64,000 nt of DNA from positions 49,000 to 112,999 of the forward strand of contig PHCV01000006.1 in NCBI GenBank assembly GCA_002842395.1, read 5' to 3'. The notes beneath the pieces are model-generated. The model worked only from the letters and a program-made list of their open reading frames with translations. It had not been told where the DNA came from and did not search any database. Made by a program: the position numbers and the translations under genes. Numbering within the stretch: the first letter of the stretch is position 1; the number at the start of each line of letters is the position of its first letter. The DNA is from Betaproteobacteria bacterium HGW-Betaproteobacteria-11 (GTDB lineage Bacteria > Pseudomonadota > Gammaproteobacteria > Burkholderiales > Rhodocyclaceae). Below, piece after piece: positions 29,708 to 41,405 of the stretch.

Positions 29708-31603
29708 ATGGTGCACAGCAACAATTCCGCAGAGGCCTCGAACCCCCGTCTTTTCGCCACGGCGCTGGCGGCGATGGGCGTGGTCTATGGCGACATCGGC
29801 ACCAGCCCGCTGTACACCATGAGGGAAGTCTTCAGCGGTCCGCACGCCGTGACCGTGACGACGGCGAATCTGCTCGGCATCCTCTCGCTGATCTTCTGGG
29901 CGCTGACCATTACCGTCACCCTCAAGTATGTGATGTTCATCACCCGTGCCGACAACCGCGGCGAGGGCGGCATCATGGCGCTGACCGCCCTGGCGCTGCG
30001 CACCCGCAATGCCGGTCCGCGCCTGCTGTGGCTGCTCTCGGCGCTGGGCATCTTCGGCGCGGCCCTGTTTTACGGCGATGCCGTCATCACCCCGGCGATG
30101 TCGGTACTCTCGGCCGTGGAAGGGCTGGAAGTCGCCACCCCGCTGTTCAAGCCCTACGTCGTGCCACTCACCCTTGTCATCCTGGTTGGCCTGTTCCTCT
30201 TCCAGCCGCGTGGCACGGCCAGCATCGGCGCCCTGTTCGGCCCGGTGATGATGTTCTGGTTCGGCACGCTGGGGGCGCTCGGCCTGTGGAACATTCTCAA
30301 GCATCCCTATGTCCTCACGGCGATCAACCCCTGGTATGCCGTACAGTTCTTCAACGAAAACCGCGGCCATGGCTTTCTCGCCCTGGGTGCCGTGGTACTG
30401 GCCATCACCGGCGGCGAGGCGCTGTATGCCGACATGGGCCATTTCGGCCGGCGGCCGATCAAATGGGCCTGGCTCGGCTATGTCTTTCCCTGTCTCTATC
30501 TCAACTATCTCGGCCAGGGCGCGCTGATCCTCGATGATCCCGCGGCCGTCAAGAGCCCCTTCTTCCTGCTGGTGCCACCGGCGTTGCTCCTGCCGATGGT
30601 GGTGCTGGCCACCGCCGCCACCATCATCGCCTCGCAGGCCGTCATCTCCGGCGCCTTCTCGCTCACCAGCCAGGCCATGCAGCTCGGCTACTGTCCGCGC
30701 ATCCAGGTCCGCTTCACTTCGGAGCGCGAGAAAGGCCAGATCTACATTCCCAACATCAACTGGTTGCTGCTCGCCGCTGTCATTGCATTGGTGCTGGGCT
30801 TCAGGACCTCCTCCAATCTGGCGGCGGCCTATGGCATCGCCGTCACCCTGACCATGATGATCGACACCGTGCTCGCCTTCATTGTGGTGCGTGCGCTGTG
30901 GAACTGGAACTGGCTGCAGGCCGGCCTGTTCCTGATTCTCTTCATCATTGTCGACTTCGCCTTTTTCTCCGCCAACCTGATCAAGATCCTCGATGGCGGC
31001 TGGTTCCCGCTGGTGCTCGGTTTCGCCGTATTCACCCTGCTCGCCACCTGGAAACGCGGCCGCACCCTGCTCTATGAAAAACTCCAGCGCGATTCGATGC
31101 CGCTCGATGCCTTCCTCAAAAGCCTCGAATACGGCGGCCCGCAGCGGGTCGCCGGGACCGGCATTTTCATGACCACCAATCCGGACAGCGTACCGCGCGC
31201 GATGCTGCACAACCTGCTGCACAACAAGGTGCTGCACCAACGGGTGATCCTGCTCAACGTCAATGTCAAGGACATCCCGCATGTTCCGGAAACCGAGCGG
31301 ATTCACGTCAAGGCCTTGCCGCAGGGCTTCTGGCAGGTCATCATCGACTACGGCTTCAAGGACGAACCGAACATCCCGGTGGCGCTGACGCAACTGGACG
31401 GGCTCGGCATGGAACCGCTGGAAATGATGGAGACCTCGTTTTTCCTCGGCCGCGAAACCATCGTCCCCAACGTCATCCCGTCGATGCCGCTGTGGCGGCA
31501 GATCCTGTTTACCTGGATGTTCCGCAACGCGGATACGGCGACGGCCTATTTCAGGATCCCGGCCAACCGGGTGGTCGAGCTCGGCACCCAGATCGAACTC
31601 TGA
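29708..31603 (+). CDS. kup: Low-affinity potassium uptake protein Kup
   Basis: A 631-residue transporter of the usual Kup/HAK length. The N-terminal GVVYGDIGTSPLYTMREVF is diagnostic, followed by about twelve transmembrane segments and a C-terminal cytoplasmic domain of roughly 180 residues. It imports potassium with protons across the inner membrane. The gap before it holds one dispersed repeat and no other clear signal. Confidence 0.96.
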   Translation: MVHSNNSAEASNPRLFATALAAMGVVYGDIGTSPLYTMREVFSGPHAVTVTTANLLGILSLIFWALTITVTLKYVMFITRADNRGEGGIMALTALALRTRNAGPRLLWLLSALGIFGAALFYGDAVITPAMSVLSAVEGLEVATPLFKPYVVPLTLVILVGLFLFQPRGTASIGALFGPVMMFWFGTLGALGLWNILKHPYVLTAINPWYAVQFFNENRGHGFLALGAVVLAITGGEALYADMGHFGRRPIKWAWLGYVFPCLYLNYLGQGALILDDPAAVKSPFFLLVPPALLLPMVVLATAATIIASQAVISGAFSLTSQAMQLGYCPRIQVRFTSEREKGQIYIPNINWLLLAAVIALVLGFRTSSNLAAAYGIAVTLTMMIDTVLAFIVVRALWNWNWLQAGLFLILFIIVDFAFFSANLIKILDGGWFPLVLGFAVFTLLATWKRGRTLLYEKLQRDSMPLDAFLKSLEYGGPQRVAGTGIFMTTNPDSVPRAMLHNLLHNKVLHQRVILLNVNVKDIPHVPETERIHVKALPQGFWQVIIDYGFKDEPNIPVALTQLDGLGMEPLEMMETSFFLGRETIVPNVIPSMPLWRQILFTWMFRNADTATAYFRIPANRVVELGTQIEL

Positions 31604-31676
31604 ACTCGCGCCGGTTGCAATGCCTGGCAAAGCACGGAATAATGGGCTCCCCCTCTGACAACCTGCAACCTGCTCG

Positions 31677-32141
31677 ATGAACCGACGACGCAGAACCCTG
31701 CTCCGCTACAGCGCCGGACTCACCGGCTGGCTGGCCGTCAGCCTGTGGCGCCCCTTCGCCAGCTGGGCGGCGTCGCGACGGAACGCCGCCGCCTTTGTCG
31801 CCCGCGATCTGGCCACGGCACGTGCGGCCAGCGGCATCCCCGAACAGCCGCTGGAGAGCAGCGCGCTGACGCTCGATGCCCCGGACGCGGCGGAGAACGG
31901 AGCCTTGGTGGCGTTCACCGCCGTCAGCCGGATTCCCGACACCACGGCGCTCACTTTTTTCGTGGACCATAATCCCTTCCCCCTTTCTGCCCGTTTCGAA
32001 TTCGGCAATGGCGCCCGGGCGGAGGTCTCGGTTTACCTGCGCATGGACAAGACTTCACTCGTGCGGGTGGTGGCCCAGGCCGGCGACACCTTCTACAGCG
32101 CGCAGAAGGAAGTCGCCGTGACGATCAGTGGGTGTAGCTGA
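31677..32141 (+). CDS. soxY: SoxY-like sulfur carrier protein
   Basis: A 154-residue protein with a twin-arginine signal (NRRRRTLLRYSAGL), consistent with export to the periplasm. The body matches SoxY, including ALTFFVDHNPFPLSARFEF and TFYSAQKEVAVTISGC. SoxY carries sulfur intermediates on a Cys in a C-terminal GGCGG-type arm. Here the protein ends Ser-Gly-Cys153-Ser, so the arm is shortened. The partner soxZ follows four bases later, but no other sox gene is in the window. Confidence 0.85.
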   Translation: MNRRRRTLLRYSAGLTGWLAVSLWRPFASWAASRRNAAAFVARDLATARAASGIPEQPLESSALTLDAPDAAENGALVAFTAVSRIPDTTALTFFVDHNPFPLSARFEFGNGARAEVSVYLRMDKTSLVRVVAQAGDTFYSAQKEVAVTISGCS

Positions 32142-32145
32142 CGCC

Positions 32146-32457
32146 ATGAATGAACCAATCAAGATTCGTGCCCGCATGAAAGGTGACAGCGCCGAGATTC
32201 GCCTGCTGATTCCCCATCCGATGGAAAGCGGCCAGCGCAAGAACGCCAGCGGCCAGCTGATCCCGGCCCGCTTCATCCAGACGCTGACGGTCGATGTCGC
32301 CGGCCGGCGGGTGGTCGATGCCCAGCTCTCGGGCTCGGTTTCCCGCGACCCTTACTTCGTGTTCCGGGTCGAAAAAGTCGGCGCTGGCGATACGGTGACC
32401 GTCCGCTGGCAGGACAACACCGGAGAAACCGGAGAAGGCTCGGCACCGATCCTCTGA
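32146..32457 (+). CDS. soxZ: Thiosulfate oxidation carrier complex protein SoxZ
   Basis: A 103-residue protein with the SoxZ beta-sandwich pattern: IKIRARMKGDSAEIRLLIPHPMESGQR near the start and PYFVFRV followed by DTVTVRWQDN at the end. It has no signal peptide of its own and is exported with SoxY as a complex. A dispersed repeat is embedded near the C-terminus and is read as Lys-Val-Gly-Ala-Gly-Asp-Thr-Val, matching the position where other SoxZ proteins have a similar charged turn. Confidence 0.92.
   Translation: MNEPIKIRARMKGDSAEIRLLIPHPMESGQRKNASGQLIPARFIQTLTVDVAGRRVVDAQLSGSVSRDPYFVFRVEKVGAGDTVTVRWQDNTGETGEGSAPIL
32373..32397 (+). repeat. Dispersed GTCGGCGCTGGC repeat, copy 5
   Basis: Exact core at 32377-32388, preceded by AAAA and followed by GATACGGTG. 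It lies within soxZ. Confidence 0.7.
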
Positions 32458-32527
32458 GGCCGCCAGCCGCACATCCGCTTACACAATCGTTTTCGGCCAT
32501 TGCCGGCGCTTCCACTAAAATCGGCGC

Positions 32528-33997
32528 ATGAAGTCGCCCCTGCCCGTGGCCTGGCCAGCCGCCTCACCTGCTGCCCGCTACCGCTTACCGCTGGCGGTCA
32601 TCCTGCCCGCGGTCTGCCTGCTGGCTGCCACGCAGGCCACGCTGGCGGCCGGGTTCGGCGATCCATTCGACACCCGCGCGCTGCATGCCACCGGGCCGGG
32701 CAACAGCCAGCGGGCCGAACTCGACGCCCTCTGTCGCGCCACCTCCGGCACTGGCCCATTAACCCTGGCCGAAGTGGTTGACCTGGCCTTATGCACCAAT
32801 CCGCGGACACGTCTCGCCTGGGCCAATGCGCGGGCCCAGGCGGCACAGGTCGGCATCGCCGAGAGCGCCTATCTGCCGACGCTCTCGGCCAGCGCCAGCC
32901 GCAGCCGCAACACCACGGATGACGGCACCCGCGTCAGCTTCAACCAGACCAGCGGCGCCCTGTCCGCCAGTTACCTGCTCTTCGATTTCGGTGCCCGCGC
33001 CGCCAACCTGGAGAATGCCCGGCAGCTAATGGCGGCGCTGGTCGCGACACAGGACGCGACGCTACAGTCGGTCTTCCTCTCGGTGGTCCAGGCGTATTAC
33101 CAGTCGTTCGCCGCCGGGGCGGCGATCCTTGCGGCGCGCGAAGCCGAACGCGCCAGCCTGGAGAGCCTCAAGGCGGCGGAGACGCGCTACCGCGTCGGCG
33201 TCGCCACGCCGGCCGATCGCCTGCAGGCGCAGACCGCGGCAGCCCAGGCCACGCTGGCCCGCATCCAGGCCGAAGGCAACGCCAAGATCGCCGAGGGTGT
33301 ATTGGCCAACACCCTCGGACTCGACGCTCAGGCCGCGCCAGCCCTCGTCCCGCCGGCGGAATCTTCGCCCGATGCGGCTTTCGAGCAGAATCTCGACACA
33401 CTGATCGCCGCCGCCAAACACGCGCGGCCGGAGCTCGCCGTGGCCGAGGCTCAGGTCAAGGCCGCCGAAGCCGGTATCGCGGCGGCCCGCGCCGCCCATC
33501 TGCCGAGCCTTTCGCTCACCGCTGGCAACAGTTACAACGACACCGGCACCACCACCCGCGGCAGCAGCATCGGCCTTACCGTATCGATTCCGCTGTTCTC
33601 CGGATTTGCCACCACCTATCGCGTGCGCAATGCCGAGGCGCTGCTCGAAGCCCGCGCCGCCCAGCGCGAGCAGGTCGAGAAGCAGGTCTCGCTCGATGTC
33701 TGGCGCAGTTATTACACGCTGACCACCAGCATCGCCTCGGTGCGGGCGAGCAGCGATCTGCTGGCCAGCGCCGAGGCTTCGGAAAAGGTCGCGGCCGGGC
33801 GCTACAAGGCGGGAGTTGGCGGCATCCTCGATCTGCTCAATGCACAGAGCGCGCTGGCTGCCGCCCGCCAGCAAAAGATCCAGGCACTGTATAACTGGCA
33901 TATCGCCAAGACCAGTCTGGCCCAGTCGATCGGCCGGCTCGGCTTTGACCAGCTCGAGCCGGTCGTGTCATCCGCGGAGAAAGCGCCCTCACCATGA
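32528..33997 (+). CDS. TolC family outer membrane efflux protein
   Basis: A 489-residue protein with an N-terminal signal peptide (hydrophobic stretch ending near ATLAA). Two OEP repeats are visible, with LTLAEVVDLALCTNPRTRLA at the first start and the duplicated VSIPLFSGFATTYRVRNAEA type helix later. It forms the outer membrane channel of a tripartite exporter. The adaptor, ATPase and permease genes follow directly, and the stop overlaps the adaptor start by four bases. Confidence 0.93.
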   Translation: MKSPLPVAWPAASPAARYRLPLAVILPAVCLLAATQATLAAGFGDPFDTRALHATGPGNSQRAELDALCRATSGTGPLTLAEVVDLALCTNPRTRLAWANARAQAAQVGIAESAYLPTLSASASRSRNTTDDGTRVSFNQTSGALSASYLLFDFGARAANLENARQLMAALVATQDATLQSVFLSVVQAYYQSFAAGAAILAAREAERASLESLKAAETRYRVGVATPADRLQAQTAAAQATLARIQAEGNAKIAEGVLANTLGLDAQAAPALVPPAESSPDAAFEQNLDTLIAAAKHARPELAVAEAQVKAAEAGIAAARAAHLPSLSLTAGNSYNDTGTTTRGSSIGLTVSIPLFSGFATTYRVRNAEALLEARAAQREQVEKQVSLDVWRSYYTLTTSIASVRASSDLLASAEASEKVAAGRYKAGVGGILDLLNAQSALAAARQQKIQALYNWHIAKTSLAQSIGRLGFDQLEPVVSSAEKAPSP

Positions 33998-35181
33998 ATC
34001 TGTCCCGCCTGCTCCTCAACCGCTATGCACTGCTTGCCGCATTGCTGCTCGCCGCTGGCGCGCTCTACTGGGTGCAGGGCCGTGCGCCCGATACGGAAGC
34101 CCGCTACCGCACCCAGCTTGCCGATCGCGGCGACATCGCGCAGCAGACAGCCGCCAATGGCACGCTCAATCCGGTGGTGCTGGTCAACGTCGGCACCCAG
34201 GTCTCGGGCACGGTCAAAAAATGGTATGCCGATTTCAACGACCACGTCACCGCCGGGCAGAAGCTGCTCGAACTCGATCCTCCGATCTACCAGGCGCAAG
34301 TCAATCAGAGCCTGGCCAGTCTGGCCAATGTCCGCTCGCAATTGAAACTGGCCACCGCCAACGCCGCGCGGGCCGACGAACTGTTCAAGCAGGAATACAT
34401 CTCGCGCCAGGAACTCGATGTCAGCGTCCAGGCGCTCGAAGCGGCGCGGGCGCAGGTGGCGCTGGTGCAGGCGCAACTGGCAAAAGACCGGACCAATCTC
34501 GACTACTCGGTAATCCGCTCGCCGGTGACCGGCGTCGTCGTCTCGCGCGAAGTCGATGTCGGCCAGACAGTGGCGGCCAGCCTGCAAACGCCGACCCTGT
34601 TCAAGATCGCCCAGGACCTGTCGAAAATGCAGATCGATTCGAGCTACGCCGAGGCCGATGTCGGCAACATCCGCGTCGGCCAGCCGGCCACCTTTCGCGT
34701 CGATGCCTTTCCCAACCGAATTTTTCACGGTGCCGTCAGACAGGTGCGCCTCAATCCAACGACCCAGCAGAACATCGTCACCTATGATGTGGTGATCGGC
34801 GTGGACAACCCCGAACAGATCCTGATGCCGGGCATGACCGCCTATGTCAACACCCTGGTGGCCGAACGCAAGAACGTGCTGCGCGTACCCAATGCCGCGT
34901 TGCGCTTCCACCCGGCCGAGGCGTCAGCGCGCAAAGCACCGGGACGCGAAGACAAGCCGCGCGAAGGTTCCGCAGAGGGCAAGAGCCGGGCGGACGGGCC
35001 GGGCGGCACGGTATATGTGCTCGACAACGGCCGTCCCAGACCGCTACGTGTCAGCACCGGCATCACCGACAACCGGATGACCGAAATCATCGCCGGCGAT
35101 CTGCAGGAAGGCGATGCGCTGATCGTCGAGGATCGTCAGCCCCCGGCGAAACCGGCGGCACCCGGCACGAGGCTGTTCTGA
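33994..35181 (+). CDS. MacA-like periplasmic adaptor
   Basis: A 395-residue membrane fusion protein. One N-terminal membrane anchor is followed by the lipoyl half-motifs (NGTLNPVVLVNVGTQVSG, YSVIRSPVTGVVVSREVDVG), a coiled-coil hairpin and beta-barrel domains. In MacAB-TolC systems this protein links the inner membrane ABC transporter to TolC. An Arg/Lys/Gly-rich low-complexity stretch interrupts the C-terminal domain near residues 305-335. Confidence 0.92.
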   Translation: MNLSRLLLNRYALLAALLLAAGALYWVQGRAPDTEARYRTQLADRGDIAQQTAANGTLNPVVLVNVGTQVSGTVKKWYADFNDHVTAGQKLLELDPPIYQAQVNQSLASLANVRSQLKLATANAARADELFKQEYISRQELDVSVQALEAARAQVALVQAQLAKDRTNLDYSVIRSPVTGVVVSREVDVGQTVAASLQTPTLFKIAQDLSKMQIDSSYAEADVGNIRVGQPATFRVDAFPNRIFHGAVRQVRLNPTTQQNIVTYDVVIGVDNPEQILMPGMTAYVNTLVAERKNVLRVPNAALRFHPAEASARKAPGREDKPREGSAEGKSRADGPGGTVYVLDNGRPRPLRVSTGITDNRMTEIIAGDLQEGDALIVEDRQPPAKPAAPGTRLF

Positions 35182-35915
35182 TGGCCGAACTGGCCGATGC
35201 GGTGATCCGCATCGAGCACCTCTTCAAGGAATATGCGACCGATGCCGGTCCGGTGCCGGTGCTCAAGGATGTCTCGGTCAGCGTGGCAAGCGGCGAGTTC
35301 GTCGCCGTGATGGGGCCATCCGGTTCGGGCAAGTCTACCTTCATGAATATCCTCGGCTGCCTCGATGTCGCCACGACCGGCCGCTATCTGCTCGACGGCA
35401 AGGATGCCGGCACGCTCGATGGTGACGAACTCGCCCGCTTGCGCAACCAGGTGATCGGCTTCGTCTTCCAGGGCTTCAACCTGCTGCCGCGCGCCACGCT
35501 CGAGGACAACGTCGCCCTGCCCCTGATCTACCGCGGCACACCGCGCGGCGAGCGGCTCGCCCGCGCGCACGAAATGCTGGACAAGGTCGGGCTGGGGGCC
35601 TACTACCGCTCGCGGCCGAACCAGATTTCCGGCGGCCAGCAACAGCGCGTCGCCATCGCCCGCGCCCTGGTCACCCGGCCCCGGCTGATCCTTGCCGACG
35701 AACCGACCGGCAATCTCGACACCGCCACCGGCCGCGAGATCATGGCGCTGTTCACCGAGCTCAACCGGCAGGATGGCATCACCATCGTCCTCGTCACCCA
35801 TGAACCGGACATCGCCGGCCATGCCCAGCGCCTGGTCCGGCTGGCCGATGGCCGCGTCATCTACGATGGTCTGGTCGAACACGCACAAGCGCATCATCTG
35901 GAGAAAACCCTGTGA
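35181..35915 (+). CDS. MacB-like ABC transporter ATP-binding protein
   Basis: A 244-residue ATPase. Walker A is GPSGSGKST, the signature is ISGGQQQRVAIARAL and Walker B is LILADEPTGNLD, the sequence context typical of the LolD/MacB class. In E. coli MacB the ATPase and permease are fused; here they are separate genes. The ATG shares one base with the adaptor stop, indicating coupling. Confidence 0.93.
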   Translation: MAELADAVIRIEHLFKEYATDAGPVPVLKDVSVSVASGEFVAVMGPSGSGKSTFMNILGCLDVATTGRYLLDGKDAGTLDGDELARLRNQVIGFVFQGFNLLPRATLEDNVALPLIYRGTPRGERLARAHEMLDKVGLGAYYRSRPNQISGGQQQRVAIARALVTRPRLILADEPTGNLDTATGREIMALFTELNRQDGITIVLVTHEPDIAGHAQRLVRLADGRVIYDGLVEHAQAHHLEKTL

Positions 35916-35979
35916 CGATGGACTTTCAGGTCGATGAGTCCGGCCCGGCGCCGTTCCCGGCCGGCACGGGGAGGGCGCG

Positions 35980-37200
35980 ATGACCGCCGCGATGCTCGCC
36001 GAAGCCTGGCTGGCAATGGGCGCCAACCGGTTGCGTACCTTGCTGACCATGCTCGGCATGGTGATCGGGGTCGGCGCCGTGATCCTCATGCTGGCCATCG
36101 GCCAGGGCACGCAACGCCAGGTCGAAGCCTCGATCGCCTCGATGGGCAGCAACCTGTTCATCGTGCTTTCCGGCTCGACCACCTCTGGCGGCCTGCGCAT
36201 GGGCAGCGGCGCCACGCCGACGCTGACCCTGACCGATGCCCAGGCGATCGAGGAGCTGCCGGCCGTGGCCGCCGTTGCGCCCTCTTCGCCGGGGACCGCA
36301 CAGCTGGTCTATGGATCCAATAACTGGAGCACCCAGGTCTATGGCACCACACCGGCCTACCTGGCGGTGCGCGACTGGAAACTGGCCGCCGGCTTCCCCT
36401 TCACCGACTCCGACCTTCGTTCCGCCACGCGCGTCGCGCTGCTGGGCAAGACCGTGGTCGACAACCTGTTCGGCGGCGAGGATCCGGTCGGCAAGACCAT
36501 CCGCATCAAGAACAGCCCCTATGTCGTGCTCGGCACGCTGGCACCCAAGGGGCAGAGCCTCGACGGCCGGGATCAAGACGATACGGTGATCATTCCGGTC
36601 ACCACCGCCCAGCGCAAGCTGTTCGGCACCCAGTTCGCCGGTACCGTGCGCTTCATCATGGTTCAGGCCGAATCGGGCGAAGCCATGCCCGCCGTCGAAA
36701 AATCGATGAACGAATTGCTGCGCCAGCGCCACCGCATCCGTGAAGGCACGGACAACGACTTTTCCGTGCGCAACCTGACCGCCCTGGCGAATACGGCCGC
36801 GGAAACCGCGCAGGTGATGTCGCTGATGCTCGGCGCCATCGCCTCGATCTCGCTGCTGGTCGGCGGCATCGGCATCATGAACATCATGCTGGTCTCGGTC
36901 ACCGAACGCACCCGCGAGATCGGCATCCGCATGGCCATCGGCGCCCGCGGCGAGGACATCCTGCTCCAGTTCCTGCTCGAAGCCATTATCATCTCGGTCA
37001 TCGGCTGCCTGATCGGCGTCGGTCTCGGCGTCGGCGGCGCGCTTCTGGTGAGTACGCTCAGCGGCATGGCGGTGGTGATTACCGTCACCTCGATCCTGCT
37101 CGCCTTCGCCGTCGCCGCCGCCATCGGCATTTTCTTCGGCTGGTATCCGGCCAGGAAAGCCGCCGCGATGAAGCCGATCGACGCCCTGCGCTACCAGTAA
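35980..37200 (+). CDS. MacB-like ABC transporter permease (FtsX domain)
   Basis: A 406-residue permease. One N-terminal transmembrane segment ([18 protein letters not shown]) is followed by a periplasmic MacB_PCD domain and three C-terminal segments with the FtsX signature ([27 protein letters not shown]). With the preceding ATPase, adaptor and TolC it makes a type VII ABC exporter for peptides, lipids or antibiotics. Substrates are unknown. Confidence 0.92.
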   Translation: MTAAMLAEAWLAMGANRLRTLLTMLGMVIGVGAVILMLAIGQGTQRQVEASIASMGSNLFIVLSGSTTSGGLRMGSGATPTLTLTDAQAIEELPAVAAVAPSSPGTAQLVYGSNNWSTQVYGTTPAYLAVRDWKLAAGFPFTDSDLRSATRVALLGKTVVDNLFGGEDPVGKTIRIKNSPYVVLGTLAPKGQSLDGRDQDDTVIIPVTTAQRKLFGTQFAGTVRFIMVQAESGEAMPAVEKSMNELLRQRHRIREGTDNDFSVRNLTALANTAAETAQVMSLMLGAIASISLLVGGIGIMNIMLVSVTERTREIGIRMAIGARGEDILLQFLLEAIIISVIGCLIGVGLGVGGALLVSTLSGMAVVITVTSILLAFAVAAAIGIFFGWYPARKAAAMKPIDALRYQ

Positions 37201-37270
37201 TAACGGACATGATCCCCCGCTACGCTCGATAATCAGCCCCGCTTCCTTCGCGATACGCTTTCCCGACCCC

Positions 37271-39742
<2,472 letters not shown>

Positions 39743-39819
39743 TGATGTTAGAATTCTCGGAAGGCCAAAGCTAATCGCCTGAGAATTTGAGGAGCAGGCA
39801 TCCAGACAGGGAGAATTTC

Positions 39820-39957
39820 ATGCTGTTTTTACTGTATTACATTATTGCCTTGGTTGTTCTGATGCTCCATTTCACCGGGTTTCTGGTTCGTCACAATCTC
39901 GAATGGCTGATACTGGTTCTTGCAGTGACCGTATTCCCCGCCGTGCTGTATCTCTGA
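39820..39957 (+). CDS. Small hypothetical membrane protein (45 aa)
   Basis: A short frame begins MLFLLYYIIALVVLMLHF and ends VTVFPAVLYL. It has two hydrophobic stretches separated by VRHNLEW, consistent with a two-helix membrane protein. A purine-rich AGGGAG lies seven bases before the ATG. It fills the gap between parC and the convergent thrC. I do not recognise a family; support rests on the ribosome binding site and composition. Confidence 0.5.
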   Translation: MLFLLYYIIALVVLMLHFTGFLVRHNLEWLILVLAVTVFPAVLYL

Positions 39958-39977
39958 CCGGGACGACGGAAACCGGC

Positions 39978-41405
39978 CTAGCCGCAATGCGCGGCAATGA
40001 ATGCCTTGACGGCGCCAACGTCGGCATCCATCACCGCGACGTGCTGCGGTAGTTCCTCGATATTCTCCAGTTCCTTCGGACGCACGGGCTCGCGGCCCAG
40101 CGCTTCGCGGATCGTCTCGGCGAACTTCGCCGCCTGCGCGGTTTCCAGCACGATCATCGGCAGCCCCGGCAAGCGATGTTCGCGCGCTACCTTGAGGCCG
40201 TCGGCGGTGTGGGTGTCGATCATCACCTGGTGACGCTGCCAGACCTCGCGAATCGTCGCCAGCCGGTCGGCATGGGTGCTGCGGCCGGAGACGATGGCGA
40301 ACCCGGCCAACCGGGAAAATTCCGCGCTACCCCGCAAATCGAAGGCGCCGCCGACATCGACTGATTGCCAGAGCGCGCACAGCTTGCCCGCATCGCGGCC
40401 AACCAGGTCGAAGACGAAACGCTCGAAGTTCGAGGCTTTCGAAATGTCCATCGACGGACTCGACGTCACCTTCGTTTCCGCCGAACTGCGCGGTCGATAA
40501 ACGCCGCTCTTGAAAAACTCGTCGAGCACGTCATTTTCGTTAGTGGCCAGCACCAGGCGGCGAATCGGCAGGCCCATCCGGCGCGCGATATGTCCGGCGC
40601 ATATGTTGCCGAAATTGCCGGAAGGCACGCTGAAGGCGACCTCTTCGTCGTTGGTTCGGGTGGCGGCGAAATAGCCCTTGAAGTAATACACGACCTGCGC
40701 CATCACCCGCGCCCAGTTGATCGAGTTCACCGCGCCGATCTTGTATCGCGCCTTGAACGCGGCATCGTTCGACACCGCCTTGACGATGTCCTGGGCATCG
40801 TCGAACATTCCGCGCACGGCGATATTGAAGATGTTCGGTTCGTCGAGCGAATACATTTGCGCCCGCTGGAAGGCGCTCATCCTGCCCTCGGGCGAGAGCA
40901 TGAAGACACGCACCCGGTGCTTGCCGCGCATGGCGTATTCGGCCGCCGAACCGGTATCACCGGAAGTGGCGCCAAGGATGTTGAGCGTTTCGCCGCGCTG
41001 CTCCAGCACATACTCGAACAGGTTGCCGAGCAACTGCATGGCCATGTCCTTGAAGGCCAGCGTTGGCCCGTTGGACAGTTCCAGCAGGTGAAAGTCCGCT
41101 TCCAGCGAAGTCAGCGGCACGATGTCGGCGGCATTTCGGCCGGGACGGCACCAGCGATAGGTTTGCGCCGTGTAGGTGGCGTCGCAGATGGCCCTGATAT
41201 CCGCTGGCGGGATGTCGGTGATGTACAACGAAAGAATCTCGAAGGTCAGTTCGGCATAGGACAAGCCGCGCCACTCCTCAAGTTTGCCGGCCACCTGGGG
41301 ATAACTTTCCGGCAGGTAGAGCCCGCCATCCGGCGCCAGGCCACCGAGCAGGATGTCGGAAAAGGACTGGGCCGGCGCCTGGCCGCGGGTGGAGATGTAC
41401 TGCAT
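39978..41405 (-). CDS. thrC: Threonine synthase
   Basis: A 475-residue PLP enzyme. The N-terminal QYISTRGQAPAQSFSDILLGGLAPDGGLYLPE is typical, and the PLP lysine is in NGPTLAFKDMAMQLLG. It converts O-phosphohomoserine to threonine. Its start shares one base with the hom stop (TGATG), so the two are coupled in an alaA-hom-thrC order common in betaproteobacteria. Confidence 0.97.
   Translation of the reverse strand: MQYISTRGQAPAQSFSDILLGGLAPDGGLYLPESYPQVAGKLEEWRGLSYAELTFEILSLYITDIPPADIRAICDATYTAQTYRWCRPGRNAADIVPLTSLEADFHLLELSNGPTLAFKDMAMQLLGNLFEYVLEQRGETLNILGATSGDTGSAAEYAMRGKHRVRVFMLSPEGRMSAFQRAQMYSLDEPNIFNIAVRGMFDDAQDIVKAVSNDAAFKARYKIGAVNSINWARVMAQVVYYFKGYFAATRTNDEEVAFSVPSGNFGNICAGHIARRMGLPIRRLVLATNENDVLDEFFKSGVYRPRSSAETKVTSSPSMDISKASNFERFVFDLVGRDAGKLCALWQSVDVGGAFDLRGSAEFSRLAGFAIVSGRSTHADRLATIREVWQRHQVMIDTHTADGLKVAREHRLPGLPMIVLETAQAAKFAETIREALGREPVRPKELENIEELPQHVAVMDADVGAVKAFIAAHCG

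Noticed and set aside
29540..31630. 696-codon open frame antisense to kup and parE
   Set aside because: Both sense genes are complete and conserved. Antisense frames of this size are expected in GC-rich DNA because of codon bias, and the product has no recognisable motif.
33771..33790. GCCAGCGCCGAG in the TolC-like gene as another dispersed repeat
   Set aside because: It lacks the final core base, the A tract and the CGGCG tail; it fits ordinary Ala/Ser/Glu codons.
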